From positions 372,001 to 436,000 of the forward strand of contig CAKTFN010000001.1 of the NCBI GenBank assembly GCA_934561055.1: a stretch of DNA of 64,000 nt, given 5' to 3'. How positions within the stretch are numbered: position 1 is the stretch's first letter; each line of letters starts with the position of its first letter. This document shows positions 44,812 to 53,904 of this stretch, piece after piece. The notes beneath the pieces are model-generated. The model ran no database searches. It saw only the letters and a list, made by a program, of their open reading frames with translations, and was not told the DNA's origin. The DNA comes from an uncultured Eubacteriales bacterium. Its GTDB lineage: Bacteria; Bacillota; Clostridia; Oscillospirales; Acutalibacteraceae. The translations under genes were made by a program, and so were the position numbers.

Positions 44812-44820
44812 TAGAATATA

Positions 44821-44853
44821 CAAAACATGACGTTTTTTTTGCAGATTTGACAC
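44821..44853 (-). promoter_or_regulatory. Putative AgrA (LytTR) site, copy 1
   Basis: A 33-bp sequence identical at 27 positions to that at 45520-45552, both upstream of agr genes. On the plus strand its conserved blocks are CAAAAC, a CG plus T-run, GCA and TTTGACAC. Two TGAC-like half-sites about 20 bp apart fit the direct-repeat layout of LytTR regulators. Confidence 0.6.
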
Positions 44854-44865
44854 AATACTGCTATT

Positions 44866-45462
44866 TTAAGCTCTGCTGAAATTTATTTTATAGTTTTTAA
44901 TTTTACCTGCAATAAGAGATATTGATACAGTAAACATTCCCGATGCCAAGGAAAATGGAATTTGTTCATTAGAGAGTAGAGCAATCAAAACTACTGTTAA
45001 CAATGACAATAATAGAATTGTTATTCTGCTCTTCTTTTTGAATTCTTTTGTTTCTTCCTCAGTCAACAGCTTGTTGTGATCTTCTATAGGAGAAAGAAAA
45101 AAAACAAGCACACCTGAAATAAGAACAAAAACTATTGAAGCAATCTTCAACCATGTGTTAGGCAATATATGTAGCAAAACTAAAAAGCTAACATAAGAAA
45201 GCACTAAAATTGCCAGACAAGCCAAATGGCTTTCCGCATGGTATCCGCCGGCTGTCTTTCTTACAATCATAAAGCTGACAATATAAAATATTGTCGGAAT
45301 TATTGTATGCGTTATTATAGATATAAATAATACAACCATTAAATTCAAAACAGTGGAAAGCATAATTTCAAAGCAATAATCATAAACTTCCCGTTCCTCT
45401 TCTTGAATTAGTGCTTTTGAAATAAAAAAAGATGACAGCATTTTTGCGAAACGAGTAAGCAT
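44866..45462 (-). CDS. Orphan AgrB-family protein (2)
   Basis: 198 residues from the ATG at 45462 behind GAGAGGTGAT. About six membrane helices and the same active site, AGGYHAESHLAC, with H75 and C82. No agrD-like small gene adjoins it on either side, so its substrate may be the AgrD encoded next door, or it may process a different peptide. It is transcribed separately from agrD-agrB, behind its own copy of the 33-bp motif. Confidence 0.88.
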   Translation of the reverse strand: MLTRFAKMLSSFFISKALIQEEEREVYDYCFEIMLSTVLNLMVVLFISIITHTIIPTIFYIVSFMIVRKTAGGYHAESHLACLAILVLSYVSFLVLLHILPNTWLKIASIVFVLISGVLVFFLSPIEDHNKLLTEEETKEFKKKSRITILLLSLLTVVLIALLSNEQIPFSLASGMFTVSISLIAGKIKNYKINFSRA

Positions 45463-45499
45463 AATATCACCTCTCGTTTGAATGCTATCATCATTTAAT

Positions 45500-45505
45500 A
45501 TTATA
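45500..45505 (-). promoter_or_regulatory. -10 element of the orphan agrB
   Basis: TATAAT on the minus strand, 38 bases before the start. The expected -35 position falls inside the 33-bp motif and is non-consensus, which suggests activator dependence. Confidence 0.5.
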
Positions 45506-45519
45506 ATCAATCAAAGATG

Positions 45520-45552
45520 CAAAACCGGTCGTTTTTTCTGCAACTTTGACAC
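45520..45552 (-). promoter_or_regulatory. Putative AgrA (LytTR) site, copy 2
   Basis: Second copy of the 33-bp motif (27 of 33 identical to 44821-44853). It begins 3 bases from the end of agrC and overlaps the -35 region of the orphan agrB promoter. Confidence 0.6.
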
Positions 45553-45554
45553 TC

Positions 45555-46853
45555 TTAACTGTTTTTCAGCATAACAATCACCGAAAAGGCCCCGTCTTCC
45601 TGCTCAAAAGAAACTGTGCCGTCATATTTTTCCGCAATTTCTTTCACGCTTTGAAGTCCGAAACCGTGGATTTCCTTGTTCCTTTTCGTTGTAAATATCT
45701 CGTTGTTCCGAACCTTGATCTTTTCATTTGTTGCATTGCTGATTTGTACACTCAAATAGCCTTGCTTTTGGGCAACAACAAACGAAACAAATCTGTTGTT
45801 TTCCGGCATTTTTTCATTCGCTTCAATGGAATTGTCCAAAAGGTTTCCGAGCACTACGCAAAAATCCAAAGGCTTGAGCGACAGCTCTTTCGGAATACAT
45901 ATGCGATGTGTAAACCGAATGTTTTTCTCTTTCATTTTTTGCATTTTTGCCGTTATCAATGCATCAATTGAATCAATGCCCGTGACGGTCATTGCCGACA
46001 CCGATAAAAGGCTGTCGGTAATTTTTTTCAACTCTTCCGTTCCTGCCGGAGGATTGTTTTTCATAAGCTCTTCAAGCGCGAAAAGTTGATTTTTCAAATC
46101 GTGCATCGTTTTGTTTGAAAGCCGTTGTTTTTCGGCAAGCTCTTGATAATAATCTGATTTGTTTTGAATTTGCTGTTGCAAAAGCATAGCCTTGCTTCTG
46201 TTCTCCGCTTCTTTGATCTGTGACTCAAACAAATAAAACAGTAAAACATTAGATACGATTAAGGCAATAACCGATACCGCCGCAATTCTCATCAAGGATA
46301 CATCTTTCGTTCGGTACATATATTCACTCATTACGTATGCAACAAGAAACGTAGCAATCGGCATAGTAACCAGCGGAATAAAAAGCCAAACAGATATTTT
46401 TGTTTCCGAACGAATACTAAAGTATCCGAAAAGTTTAATCAGCACAAACATGAAAAGCTTTGAAATCAAAACGCCTTGAATATAAAAGAATAAATTGCTT
46501 CTGAGTTCTTCAACTGTTGAGTGTGACATCACTGTAAGCAACATACCGATAAGCATTTCGGAAAGAATCAACAAAACAACTAAAATTGCTGAAAAGACAA
46601 TGCGTTTCGGTATACTTAGCTTATACAAAAACGAAATAACAAAAATTGAAGCAATCATCACAATCGTTGTTAATGCCTGAACATTTATAAAAATAATTGC
46701 CACAGAATTTACAATCGTCAGTACACCGCATACGGAAAAAATTTTCCACGGTTGAGTTTTTTGACCGGTAGAAATCGTTTTAAAATAATCTACAGTTAAT
46801 AAAAGTTCAAGAACTATACTGATTATATTTACCGCATTATAAAAAAGATTCAT
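45555..46853 (-). CDS. agrC: AgrC-like sensor histidine kinase (GHKL)
   Basis: 432 residues. Six or seven N-terminal membrane helices (to about 210) for peptide sensing, then a dimerisation helix with H251 in TMHDLKNQL, and a GHKL ATPase domain (N box LGNLLDNSIEAN, G box HGFGLQSVKEIA). This is the HPK10/AgrC layout. Its ATG overlaps the agrA stop. It should bind the cyclic peptide from AgrD outside the cell and phosphorylate AgrA. Confidence 0.9.
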   Translation of the reverse strand: MNLFYNAVNIISIVLELLLTVDYFKTISTGQKTQPWKIFSVCGVLTIVNSVAIIFINVQALTTIVMIASIFVISFLYKLSIPKRIVFSAILVVLLILSEMLIGMLLTVMSHSTVEELRSNLFFYIQGVLISKLFMFVLIKLFGYFSIRSETKISVWLFIPLVTMPIATFLVAYVMSEYMYRTKDVSLMRIAAVSVIALIVSNVLLFYLFESQIKEAENRSKAMLLQQQIQNKSDYYQELAEKQRLSNKTMHDLKNQLFALEELMKNNPPAGTEELKKITDSLLSVSAMTVTGIDSIDALITAKMQKMKEKNIRFTHRICIPKELSLKPLDFCVVLGNLLDNSIEANEKMPENNRFVSFVVAQKQGYLSVQISNATNEKIKVRNNEIFTTKRNKEIHGFGLQSVKEIAEKYDGTVSFEQEDGAFSVIVMLKNS

Positions 46854-47560
46854 AATGAAATTCCCGCCAAATGAAGATTAAAAGCCTGCATCAAGCCTTG
46901 CTTGTACTGTCTGCTTATCGGTATTGTTACACCGTTATCAAGCACAACTGACTTTTTGTCAATTCTTTTTATTTTACTTAAGTTTATCAAAAATCCCTGA
47001 TGACATCTTGAAAAGCCATAAGATTTCAGCTTTTCACACTCATCCTGCAACTTTCCGACACATTCATAGCCATGATTTTCTTCATGGATAAACAAATGTC
47101 TGTTATATGCTTCAATATAATAAATATCTTTGTACTCAACAACGTGATTGGTATCACGCCATTTGATTACATACTGCTTATGCATAGAGCGAAGTGTATT
47201 TAACGCTCTTTCAAAATCTTTTTTAAAATCGTCATCATTAAGGGGTTTAACAAGAAACTGAAATGCGCCGAGTCTGAATGAATCGGGAACATAATTGACA
47301 TAGCTTGTAATAAAAAAAATAATTACATTTTTATTTTTTTGGCGAATATCATAGGCAACGTCAAGTCCTGAAATGTTACCCATCTCAATATCTAAAAAAA
47401 CAATTGAAAATGTCGCTGCATAATTAGGGAATGCCAACAACTCTTCACCTGAAGAAAAAATATGAACCGATAAGCTATTGGGTTTCTTGTAAGGCTCTAA
47501 TAAATTGTCTATCTTGGTTCTGGAGGCTGAAAGATCATCACAAACAGCTATATGAATCAT
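46850..47560 (-). CDS. agrA: AgrA-like LytTR response regulator
   Basis: 236 residues, ATG behind AAGGAGG. Receiver domain with acidic DD at 8-9, phospho-acceptor D57 in FLDIEMG and a K in LVKPLND. LytTR DNA-binding domain (about 135-236; DIYYIEAYNRHLFIH, FSRCHQGFLINLSKIKRID). First gene of the agr locus, reading into agrC. It most likely binds the two 33-bp motifs described at 44821 and 45520. Confidence 0.9.
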   Translation of the reverse strand: MIHIAVCDDLSASRTKIDNLLEPYKKPNSLSVHIFSSGEELLAFPNYAATFSIVFLDIEMGNISGLDVAYDIRQKNKNVIIFFITSYVNYVPDSFRLGAFQFLVKPLNDDDFKKDFERALNTLRSMHKQYVIKWRDTNHVVEYKDIYYIEAYNRHLFIHEENHGYECVGKLQDECEKLKSYGFSRCHQGFLINLSKIKRIDKKSVVLDNGVTIPISRQYKQGLMQAFNLHLAGISL

Positions 47561-47663
47561 TGTCTAAAACCTCCTTAATAAATCACCATATATCTCAACA
47601 AGATTATAACACATATATAATAATATTTCAACAATTAAATTGATTTAATTTTATGATACAGTG

Positions 47664-47982
47664 TTAATAAGTTAATTTGTCCATAATTACTTTTAAATTA
47701 ACATATTTTGTTTTTGATAACCATTGAACAGACAAATTATCAAACTTTCTTAATACATTAGAAGAAGCAGTATTTTTAAAATATCCCTTTGTCGCGTAGT
47801 CCCCTTAAAGCCAAACATGGAAATATCTTTTACAAAAAGCTTCATACACATCTATACCGTTATCCGGAGCGGAAAAAGTCAAGGCTGTGTTTTCAGAGGA
47901 TATCCTAAAATCCATTTTTTCTAAAACACTACAATGCATCATATACGATTTTCTTCAAATCGTTTTTGGTATATTTCGGCAT
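47664..47982 (-). pseudogene. Probable broken small gene
   Basis: On the minus strand a start at 47982 gives MPKYTKNDLKKIVYDAL then a stop. A one-base shift opens SVLEKMDFRISSENTALTFS and more, a single in-frame TAA follows after HVWL, and the same frame continues through GDYATKGYFKNTASSNVL to a stop at 47664. Together that is about 100 codons with one frameshift and one stop, so it looks like a recently decayed gene of unknown family. The rest of the 47561-48050 gap has nothing more. It could be chance. Confidence 0.35.
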
Positions 47983-48050
47983 ATTTTCACGCCGAACTTC
48001 AATATTTTTCTTAATTGTATCATATAACTTGGACAACATCAATTAATACT

Positions 48051-49949
48051 TTACTCATAAAACGACAACGCATCCACTCTTATTCCATTCTGAATCACCT
48101 CAAAATGACAGTGCGGACCGGTTGAATAACCTGTTGAACCGACTTTTGCAATAACCTGTCCTTGTTTTACGGTCTGCCCTGCCGAAACAAGCAAAGCCGA
48201 ACAGTGACCGTAAAGTGTTGAGTAAGTACCATCGTGCTGTATTTTGACATAATAACCGTAACCGCCTGCGTTATATGTTGCCGCAACAACCGTTCCGTCT
48301 GCTGCCGCAACAATCGGCGTTCCCTGCGCCGCCGCTATATCCGTACCACCGTGGGTTTTGACAGCTCCGGTTATGGGGTCTACTCTTGTTCCGAAACGTG
48401 ATGTTACGGAATAATCGCCTGCAACAGGCCAAACAAATTTGCCCGACCCTATGAGTGAGCCGTTCGGCAAAATAATTGCGTTTGAATTGTTGATCAGCTC
48501 ATCCCACAGTTCTTTGTATTCATCACTGAGCAGTTCATCAAGCATAGACTTTTGTTCTTTGCTAAAACCGTAATTCTTGCATATTTCTTCCACTGACAGG
48601 TGTCCTATGGTAATTGTCAGAACCTTTTTTGTTTCGTAAGTAGTTTTCTTAATAGATACACCGTTTTCATCTGTTGTGATCTTAACTGTTGGAATAGATT
48701 TTGTTGTCACCTGTCCCGATTTTGGATTCATATCATTCATAACTGTTTTCAAAAGCTCGTACTTTGTATCGTCCATAGTCGCAACCTCATAAGCTTTATC
48801 GATTGAGGTTGTTGTCTTGACCGCATAAACGGCAAGAACAGTTTTCCAATCAACAGTGATGTTGTCTGAGGCTGTTTTAATCTCATATTGGTCATATTGA
48901 TAGTTACTTTTAAACTCTTCCAAATCTGTGTAATAGTCTGTTGTAAGCCGTGAGATTGCCTGCGTCATTGTAATTTTACTGCCCGTTGTTTTGTCATTTG
49001 AAAGAAAAATTCCAAAACAAGTACCCCCGACAGCTGCAAGCAAACATATGATTATGACAATTACAACAGCAGGAACACCTCCCGCCGCAACCGCCGCTTC
49101 CATGCTCTTTACCGCCGTAACTGTTGCTTTGCCAGCTTCTGCAATAGCTTTGCCGACTGCTTTAACTGTACTCTTTGCCGTTTCTTCTGCCTTTTTTGCG
49201 GTCTTAGCCGTTGCTCGTGCCGACCTCTTAGCGGTCTTTTCTGATTTATGAGCATTTTTAATTGCATTATCTGCGGTTTTAATTGTGTTCTTTGTATAAG
49301 CAGAGCTTCTGGCAGTTTGCTTTATCTTCCTTTCAGCAGAATGGGCATATTTTACAGTCTGCTCTTCTGATTTAGGTTTCTTTACAGAGAGTTCACCCCT
49401 TGTTTTCGGAGGTGTTTGCTTTTTCTGTTTTGGTTTTTTCTTTTCGTCAACAAGGTTCTTCTGTTTTTCGACATGCGGTTTACTCTGTTCATTAGGCTGT
49501 GTTATCCCGTCAGAATGTGATTTATCAGATTTTCTTCCTGTTTTATCTGTAGTTTTTTTATCAGCTTCGTGTTCTTGCGGATTAGTTTTATCGGCAGTCA
49601 CTTCATCAGAAATATCAGTTCGTTCAGTTTTATCTGCTTCCTTTTGTTTAACCTTTTCATTAACTTTGCGAACACTGCTTTTTACAGCTTTATCCGCAAC
49701 AATAAGCGCATCTTCTGCGGCTTCGTGCATACCTTCAGTAACTTCATCTGTTGCATATTGTTCAGGTGAACGGTCGTCAGCCGCACTTGTGTTTTTCTTA
49801 ACTTTATCTTCAACTTCGGCTATACCTTTTTTTGCTTTAGCTGAAACAAATTTGGCTCTGTCAGCTGATTTGCCGGCAGAGCCTTTGGATTTCTTTTTGG
49901 GGTTCTTTTCTTTAGGCTTAGTATCTTTTGATTTAACCTCTTTCGCCAT
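48051..49949 (-). CDS. ICE cell-wall hydrolase, M23 peptidase (VirB1-like role)
   Basis: 632 residues from the ATG at 49949 behind GGAGGTGTTT. Residues 1-285 are Lys/Glu/Ala-rich, low-complexity and probably cytoplasmic. A membrane helix (about 295-325, GGVPAVVIVIIICLLAAVGG) follows, then an extracellular spacer. The C-terminal M23 (LytM) domain has zinc ligands in THGGTDIA and GPHCHFEV. M23 enzymes cut peptide cross-links. As the last gene of the transfer operon after virB4 it should open the wall for the conjugation channel. Confidence 0.88.
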   Translation of the reverse strand: MAKEVKSKDTKPKEKNPKKKSKGSAGKSADRAKFVSAKAKKGIAEVEDKVKKNTSAADDRSPEQYATDEVTEGMHEAAEDALIVADKAVKSSVRKVNEKVKQKEADKTERTDISDEVTADKTNPQEHEADKKTTDKTGRKSDKSHSDGITQPNEQSKPHVEKQKNLVDEKKKPKQKKQTPPKTRGELSVKKPKSEEQTVKYAHSAERKIKQTARSSAYTKNTIKTADNAIKNAHKSEKTAKRSARATAKTAKKAEETAKSTVKAVGKAIAEAGKATVTAVKSMEAAVAAGGVPAVVIVIIICLLAAVGGTCFGIFLSNDKTTGSKITMTQAISRLTTDYYTDLEEFKSNYQYDQYEIKTASDNITVDWKTVLAVYAVKTTTSIDKAYEVATMDDTKYELLKTVMNDMNPKSGQVTTKSIPTVKITTDENGVSIKKTTYETKKVLTITIGHLSVEEICKNYGFSKEQKSMLDELLSDEYKELWDELINNSNAIILPNGSLIGSGKFVWPVAGDYSVTSRFGTRVDPITGAVKTHGGTDIAAAQGTPIVAAADGTVVAATYNAGGYGYYVKIQHDGTYSTLYGHCSALLVSAGQTVKQGQVIAKVGSTGYSTGPHCHFEVIQNGIRVDALSFYE

Positions 49950-49963
49950 AAACACCTCCGGAA

Positions 49964-52309
49964 TTACTCTTTCATTTTGGTGCTCATAAGACGGTACAGT
50001 TCTGTGTCTTTCGGAAACTTCCTCTCAAACGGCACAAGAGCCGAACCGACCTTAACAAGACCGTGACCGACTTCAACATTCGTTATATGCGTCATCTGTG
50101 TTTCGCTTATCTGCAAAAGATTTGCAAGATCCTCTCTGTCTGTACCGCCCTGATTGAGCATTATGATAAATTCAGAGTTTGCAAGCATTGTTCTTGCAGT
50201 ATGGCTCTGCAAAAGGTCGTCAACATTCTGCGTAATACCGGTACAGTAAGCACCGTACTTTCTGACTCTTTTCCAAAGCGTAAACAAAAAGTTTGCACTG
50301 TATTCGTGCTGGAAAAGGAGATAGATTTCATCAATGAAGATGTATGTTTCTTTCCCCTCTGCTCTGTTTTGTGTAATACGGTTTAAGATATTGTCAAGTA
50401 CAACTAACATACCTATCGGCATAAGCTGACTGCCGAGGTCGAGAATATCATAACAGATAAGCCTGCTCTTTACATTGACATTGGTCTGCTGAGCAAAGGT
50501 GTTTTGTGAACCGCTTGCAAACAGCTCCATAGCAACCGCTATTTCGGTTGCTTCGGGTTCGGGTTGTTCTCTAAGGTCTTTACACAGCTCAACAAGTGTC
50601 GGCGGCTTGCCTTTGTACTTTTTCCCTATATATGTCTTATACACATTCGCAAGACAGCGGTCAATGATTGATTTCTGCATAGCCGTAACTTCGCTTTTGC
50701 CGCATACCTGTTCAAAGAGCGACAAAACAAATTCAGACTTCATTGCAAGAGGATTCGCACCGTCCGCATATTCCTTGTTAATATCAAGACAGTTGATATG
50801 GCTGCGGCTTGTTGCCGAAAGCCTTACGACCTGTCCGTCCATTGCTTCAACAAGTGCTTTGTACTCGCGTTCGGGGTCAATGATGATAACATCGGCATTG
50901 GTTGAAAGAAGATGTGATACCATTTCTTCCTTTGCCGTAAAGGATTTACCTGAGCCTGATACGCCGAGGATAAAGCAGTTGCCGTTAAGAAGAAAACGAC
51001 GGTTAACAATTATCATATTTTTTGATATGACATTTACACCTTTGAATACACCGCCTTCATGCTGTATCTCCTGCACCTTAAATGGCATAAAAACAGCAAG
51101 GCTTTCCGTTGTTAAGGTTCGCCTTGCTTCAATTTTGTTTGTACCTATAGGCAAAGTTGCATTAAAACCGTCAAGCTGCTGATATTTCAAAACGCCGATC
51201 TGACACATATGGTTTCTTCCCATTGCCTGTATAGCTTCTGTATCAGCGTTGAGTTCTTCAAGAGTAGCCGCCGTGTGCATAATAGTCATTATGACCTTAA
51301 ACATCTTCTGATCTCGTGCTGTAATATCATCAAGAAATTCTCTGATTTCTTTTCTCTGCTGTTCCATATCATAAGGAACAACAGCTGAATAGTTGTTATT
51401 ACTGTTTTGTTTTCTTTGATAATTAGCTATATTTGTTTCCACACCGAGAGCCTGTTTTTCAACATACTTTTGTGCTTCATCTGTTGACACGGGAACAATA
51501 TCAAAATTAAAAATCATATTTCTGTTGGTATCGGTAAGCTCCCATATTACCTTGTCTTTGATATATGAGGGATAATCACGGATAAAAAGAACTCTCGCAT
51601 ATTTTTCTCCGACTTTGAAATGGTCTGATTTAAACTCAAAACCGTCGGGAGATATATAATCTTTAAAGGACTGACCTTTTCGCATTGTATCTCTTAAATC
51701 AAAATGATAGTCTGCGGCCTCTTTTGGTCTGCAAAAATCATGTATAATGCGAAGTCGTTCTGTCAGATCAAGCTCGGTACATTTTGAACCCAGCCTTGAA
51801 AAATGTGCTGTTAAGTCCGCTCCAACACGGTTAAAATGCGATCTTGCTTCTTCGGCTGTCTTTTTCTGAATAGTTAAAGTTACATATTTGTCCTGAACAA
51901 TGGCATTCGCACCGTTTGCAAGCATCGTAAGCATTTCATTGATTTCTTTACGGTATTTGTCTTTGCCATCATCGGCATTTGATAACAGCGCCATTTCTTT
52001 AAGTTCAGTCTTTTTAAGCTTACGGTTTACAATTGTTATTTGTGTTGAAACACCGTTTTCAAGAGAATTAAGGATTTCACTGTACAAAAGAAAGTTTGCT
52101 TCTTTATCCTCTTTGCTTGACACGGCATAATTGATATCTGTAAATTTAAAGGTTTTGGAAAAGCGTTCTTTACCTGTCATGAAGATACCGTCACTGTAAA
52201 CGGCATCTATTTTGATAACATCCTGAACGGATTTAGGCACTGACATGCCGTCAGCCTTAATCTCATTTAAACCGATTTTTCTTTTTATCATTTCCACAAG
52301 GTCGAACAT
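49964..52309 (-). CDS. VirB4-like conjugation ATPase
   Basis: 781 residues from the ATG at 52309 behind GGAGGTAATAACG. N-terminal VirB4/TraE region, Walker A GVSGSGKSFTAKEE at about 451, Walker B-like TYIFIDEIYLLFQ later, and the ITQNVDDLL segment. VirB4 powers assembly and transport of the type IV secretion channel in the ICE. It overlaps the PrgI gene by 47 bases and is followed 14 bases later by the M23 hydrolase. Confidence 0.94.
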   Translation of the reverse strand: MFDLVEMIKRKIGLNEIKADGMSVPKSVQDVIKIDAVYSDGIFMTGKERFSKTFKFTDINYAVSSKEDKEANFLLYSEILNSLENGVSTQITIVNRKLKKTELKEMALLSNADDGKDKYRKEINEMLTMLANGANAIVQDKYVTLTIQKKTAEEARSHFNRVGADLTAHFSRLGSKCTELDLTERLRIIHDFCRPKEAADYHFDLRDTMRKGQSFKDYISPDGFEFKSDHFKVGEKYARVLFIRDYPSYIKDKVIWELTDTNRNMIFNFDIVPVSTDEAQKYVEKQALGVETNIANYQRKQNSNNNYSAVVPYDMEQQRKEIREFLDDITARDQKMFKVIMTIMHTAATLEELNADTEAIQAMGRNHMCQIGVLKYQQLDGFNATLPIGTNKIEARRTLTTESLAVFMPFKVQEIQHEGGVFKGVNVISKNMIIVNRRFLLNGNCFILGVSGSGKSFTAKEEMVSHLLSTNADVIIIDPEREYKALVEAMDGQVVRLSATSRSHINCLDINKEYADGANPLAMKSEFVLSLFEQVCGKSEVTAMQKSIIDRCLANVYKTYIGKKYKGKPPTLVELCKDLREQPEPEATEIAVAMELFASGSQNTFAQQTNVNVKSRLICYDILDLGSQLMPIGMLVVLDNILNRITQNRAEGKETYIFIDEIYLLFQHEYSANFLFTLWKRVRKYGAYCTGITQNVDDLLQSHTARTMLANSEFIIMLNQGGTDREDLANLLQISETQMTHITNVEVGHGLVKVGSALVPFERKFPKDTELYRLMSTKMKE

Positions 52310-52631
52310 CGTTATTACCTCCAATATAATAAAAGTTAATTGCTTTGAACTTCAGTTCTTTAGGCATAAGCAGTTCACTTTTTATGAAAACCAACAAGGC
52401 TTTTTCTGCCGTCATGCCATGATACTTGAAGAAGCCTATTCCTGCGAACGGCACTGCACTTAAAATGCACACCCATGAAAGTGTTTCAATGCCGAAGAAC
52501 GGTCTTAGTAAAAAGTACAAGCCTACGGCAACACCGCAGGCAAGGACAGAAAAAATGAACTGCCTAAGCGACAGTCCGAAATATACTCTCTCCGTGTAGT
52601 CACGGATTTCACGGTTGATTTTAACTTCCAT
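52263..52631 (-). CDS. PrgI-family membrane protein (VirB3-like role)
   Basis: 122 residues, ATG behind AAGGAGC. Residues about 25-47 and 52-70 are two adjacent membrane helices preceded by INREIRDYTERVYFGLSLRQ, typical of PrgI. PrgI proteins occur directly before VirB4 in Firmicutes ICEs and likely play the VirB3 part. It overlaps virB4 at its 3' end. Confidence 0.9.
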   Translation of the reverse strand: MEVKINREIRDYTERVYFGLSLRQFIFSVLACGVAVGLYFLLRPFFGIETLSWVCILSAVPFAGIGFFKYHGMTAEKALLVFIKSELLMPKELKFKAINFYYIGGNNDVRPCGNDKKKNRFK

Positions 52632-52652
52632 AAGAAGCTCCTTTCAAAAATA

Positions 52653-53492
52653 TTACAGTCCCATCATCTCTTTAACAACCCTATCGCTCATCTTAACCGT
52701 ACCTACAAGAACAAGCATATTGAATATTAGTTCCCCAACATATTTCCACACCTGATTGACAGCCGCAGCAGTTGTATCAACAACAGGCGGTGATGAAGCA
52801 AACAGAGAAAAAATGATACAGCCGAGAACGATAATTGCACCCTCTAAACATACAGCAGCATACGATTTGATGAAGCTTTTTCCTACAGACGAGGACGGTT
52901 CGCCAGCAAACGACGATAACGGAACAGGAGCTATAGCCGTGTAAAGATATAATTTAAAAAATCTTCCGTACACCGTCATTATCATCACGAATGACAAAAT
53001 CGTTATGAACAAACTTCCGATAAGCGTTACCGCCCATAACGGTAAGCTTTCCCAAAAACCGCTGTCTTCAATCGCTTTTATGATACTGTCAGGCAATATC
53101 ATCTCTGATGTACCTCCTAAACCCGATGTAGCCATTATCTTTGATACCATTCCTTGCACTATGCCGAATAAAGCCATCATCAGTTCAAGTCCATAACTGA
53201 TTGATGCTTTTGCAAGAATAAAGCGGATAAACATCTTTACTGCTATCTCGGGTCTTTTAAGTTCTGCAAAATTACCGCAGGTCTTCATCATACCTACAAC
53301 AAAAAAGAGCACCAAAAGCGAATATCCTATCGCCTGCAGTGCCCCGTGTATATCTATAATTACATTCCAAATTGCTCCGCCTTTAAATTCTTCGGGCGAT
53401 TGTGTTATCAGCGTCCATATTTCGCTTAACTTACCGTTCCAAGTTGCAAGGGCGTTTTGCAGGTTTTGGACTACCCAATTGGTTGATTCCAT
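52653..53492 (-). CDS. VirB6/TrbL-like channel protein (CD1107 type)
   Basis: 279 residues with about six membrane helices, a central RFFKLYLYTAIAPVPLSSFA motif and FIKSYAAVCLEGAII, typical of the VirB6-like ICE family. Forms part of the inner-membrane channel. Located between Maff2 and PrgI as in Tn1549-like elements. Confidence 0.88.
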   Translation of the reverse strand: MESTNWVVQNLQNALATWNGKLSEIWTLITQSPEEFKGGAIWNVIIDIHGALQAIGYSLLVLFFVVGMMKTCGNFAELKRPEIAVKMFIRFILAKASISYGLELMMALFGIVQGMVSKIMATSGLGGTSEMILPDSIIKAIEDSGFWESLPLWAVTLIGSLFITILSFVMIMTVYGRFFKLYLYTAIAPVPLSSFAGEPSSSVGKSFIKSYAAVCLEGAIIVLGCIIFSLFASSPPVVDTTAAAVNQVWKYVGELIFNMLVLVGTVKMSDRVVKEMMGL

Positions 53493-53553
53493 TTAAATCC
53501 CCCTTTCGGAGAAGTCGCCCGACATTTCTGCCGAGCGATTCGTTTTCTTCTAG

Positions 53554-53904
53554 TTATTTCACAATCAAATCAAGAATAGCCTTTGAAAAGGTAATGACAA
53601 TACCGCCTGCAACAGTCAGGAACCCGTTAGCCCTCTGTGACGGGTCGTGAGATTTAAGACTCAAACCGACTTGTACAACGCCAAAGCCTAAAATAATCAT
53701 ACCCACAGCACGGATAAGACCAAACATGAAGGTTGAAAGATTGTTTACCGCATTGAGCGGGTCGTCTTTTGCCGCAAATGCCGTTACCGCAAAGGTACAA
53801 ATGATTGTAACAGCAAGAATGATGCCGACGTAAAATTTAAAGCCTTTTCTTGTTTTGCCTGTTAAAGGTGAATGTTTTGATTTAATCAAATTACTTTTTT
53901 TCAT
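53554..53904 (-). CDS. Maff2-family mobile element protein (VirB2/pilin-like)
   Basis: 116 residues; the ATG at 53904 is chosen because GGAGG lies 8 bases upstream and an ATG closer in is too near. Two membrane helices: a signal-like one (about 24-42, ILAVTIICTFAVTAFAA) and a second near the middle; the C-terminal stretch GFLTVAGGIVITFSKAILDL is also hydrophobic. Layout resembles VirB2-like subunits. It overlaps the virD4 end by 14 bases. Confidence 0.85.
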   Translation of the reverse strand: MKKSNLIKSKHSPLTGKTRKGFKFYVGIILAVTIICTFAVTAFAAKDDPLNAVNNLSTFMFGLIRAVGMIILGFGVVQVGLSLKSHDPSQRANGFLTVAGGIVITFSKAILDLIVK

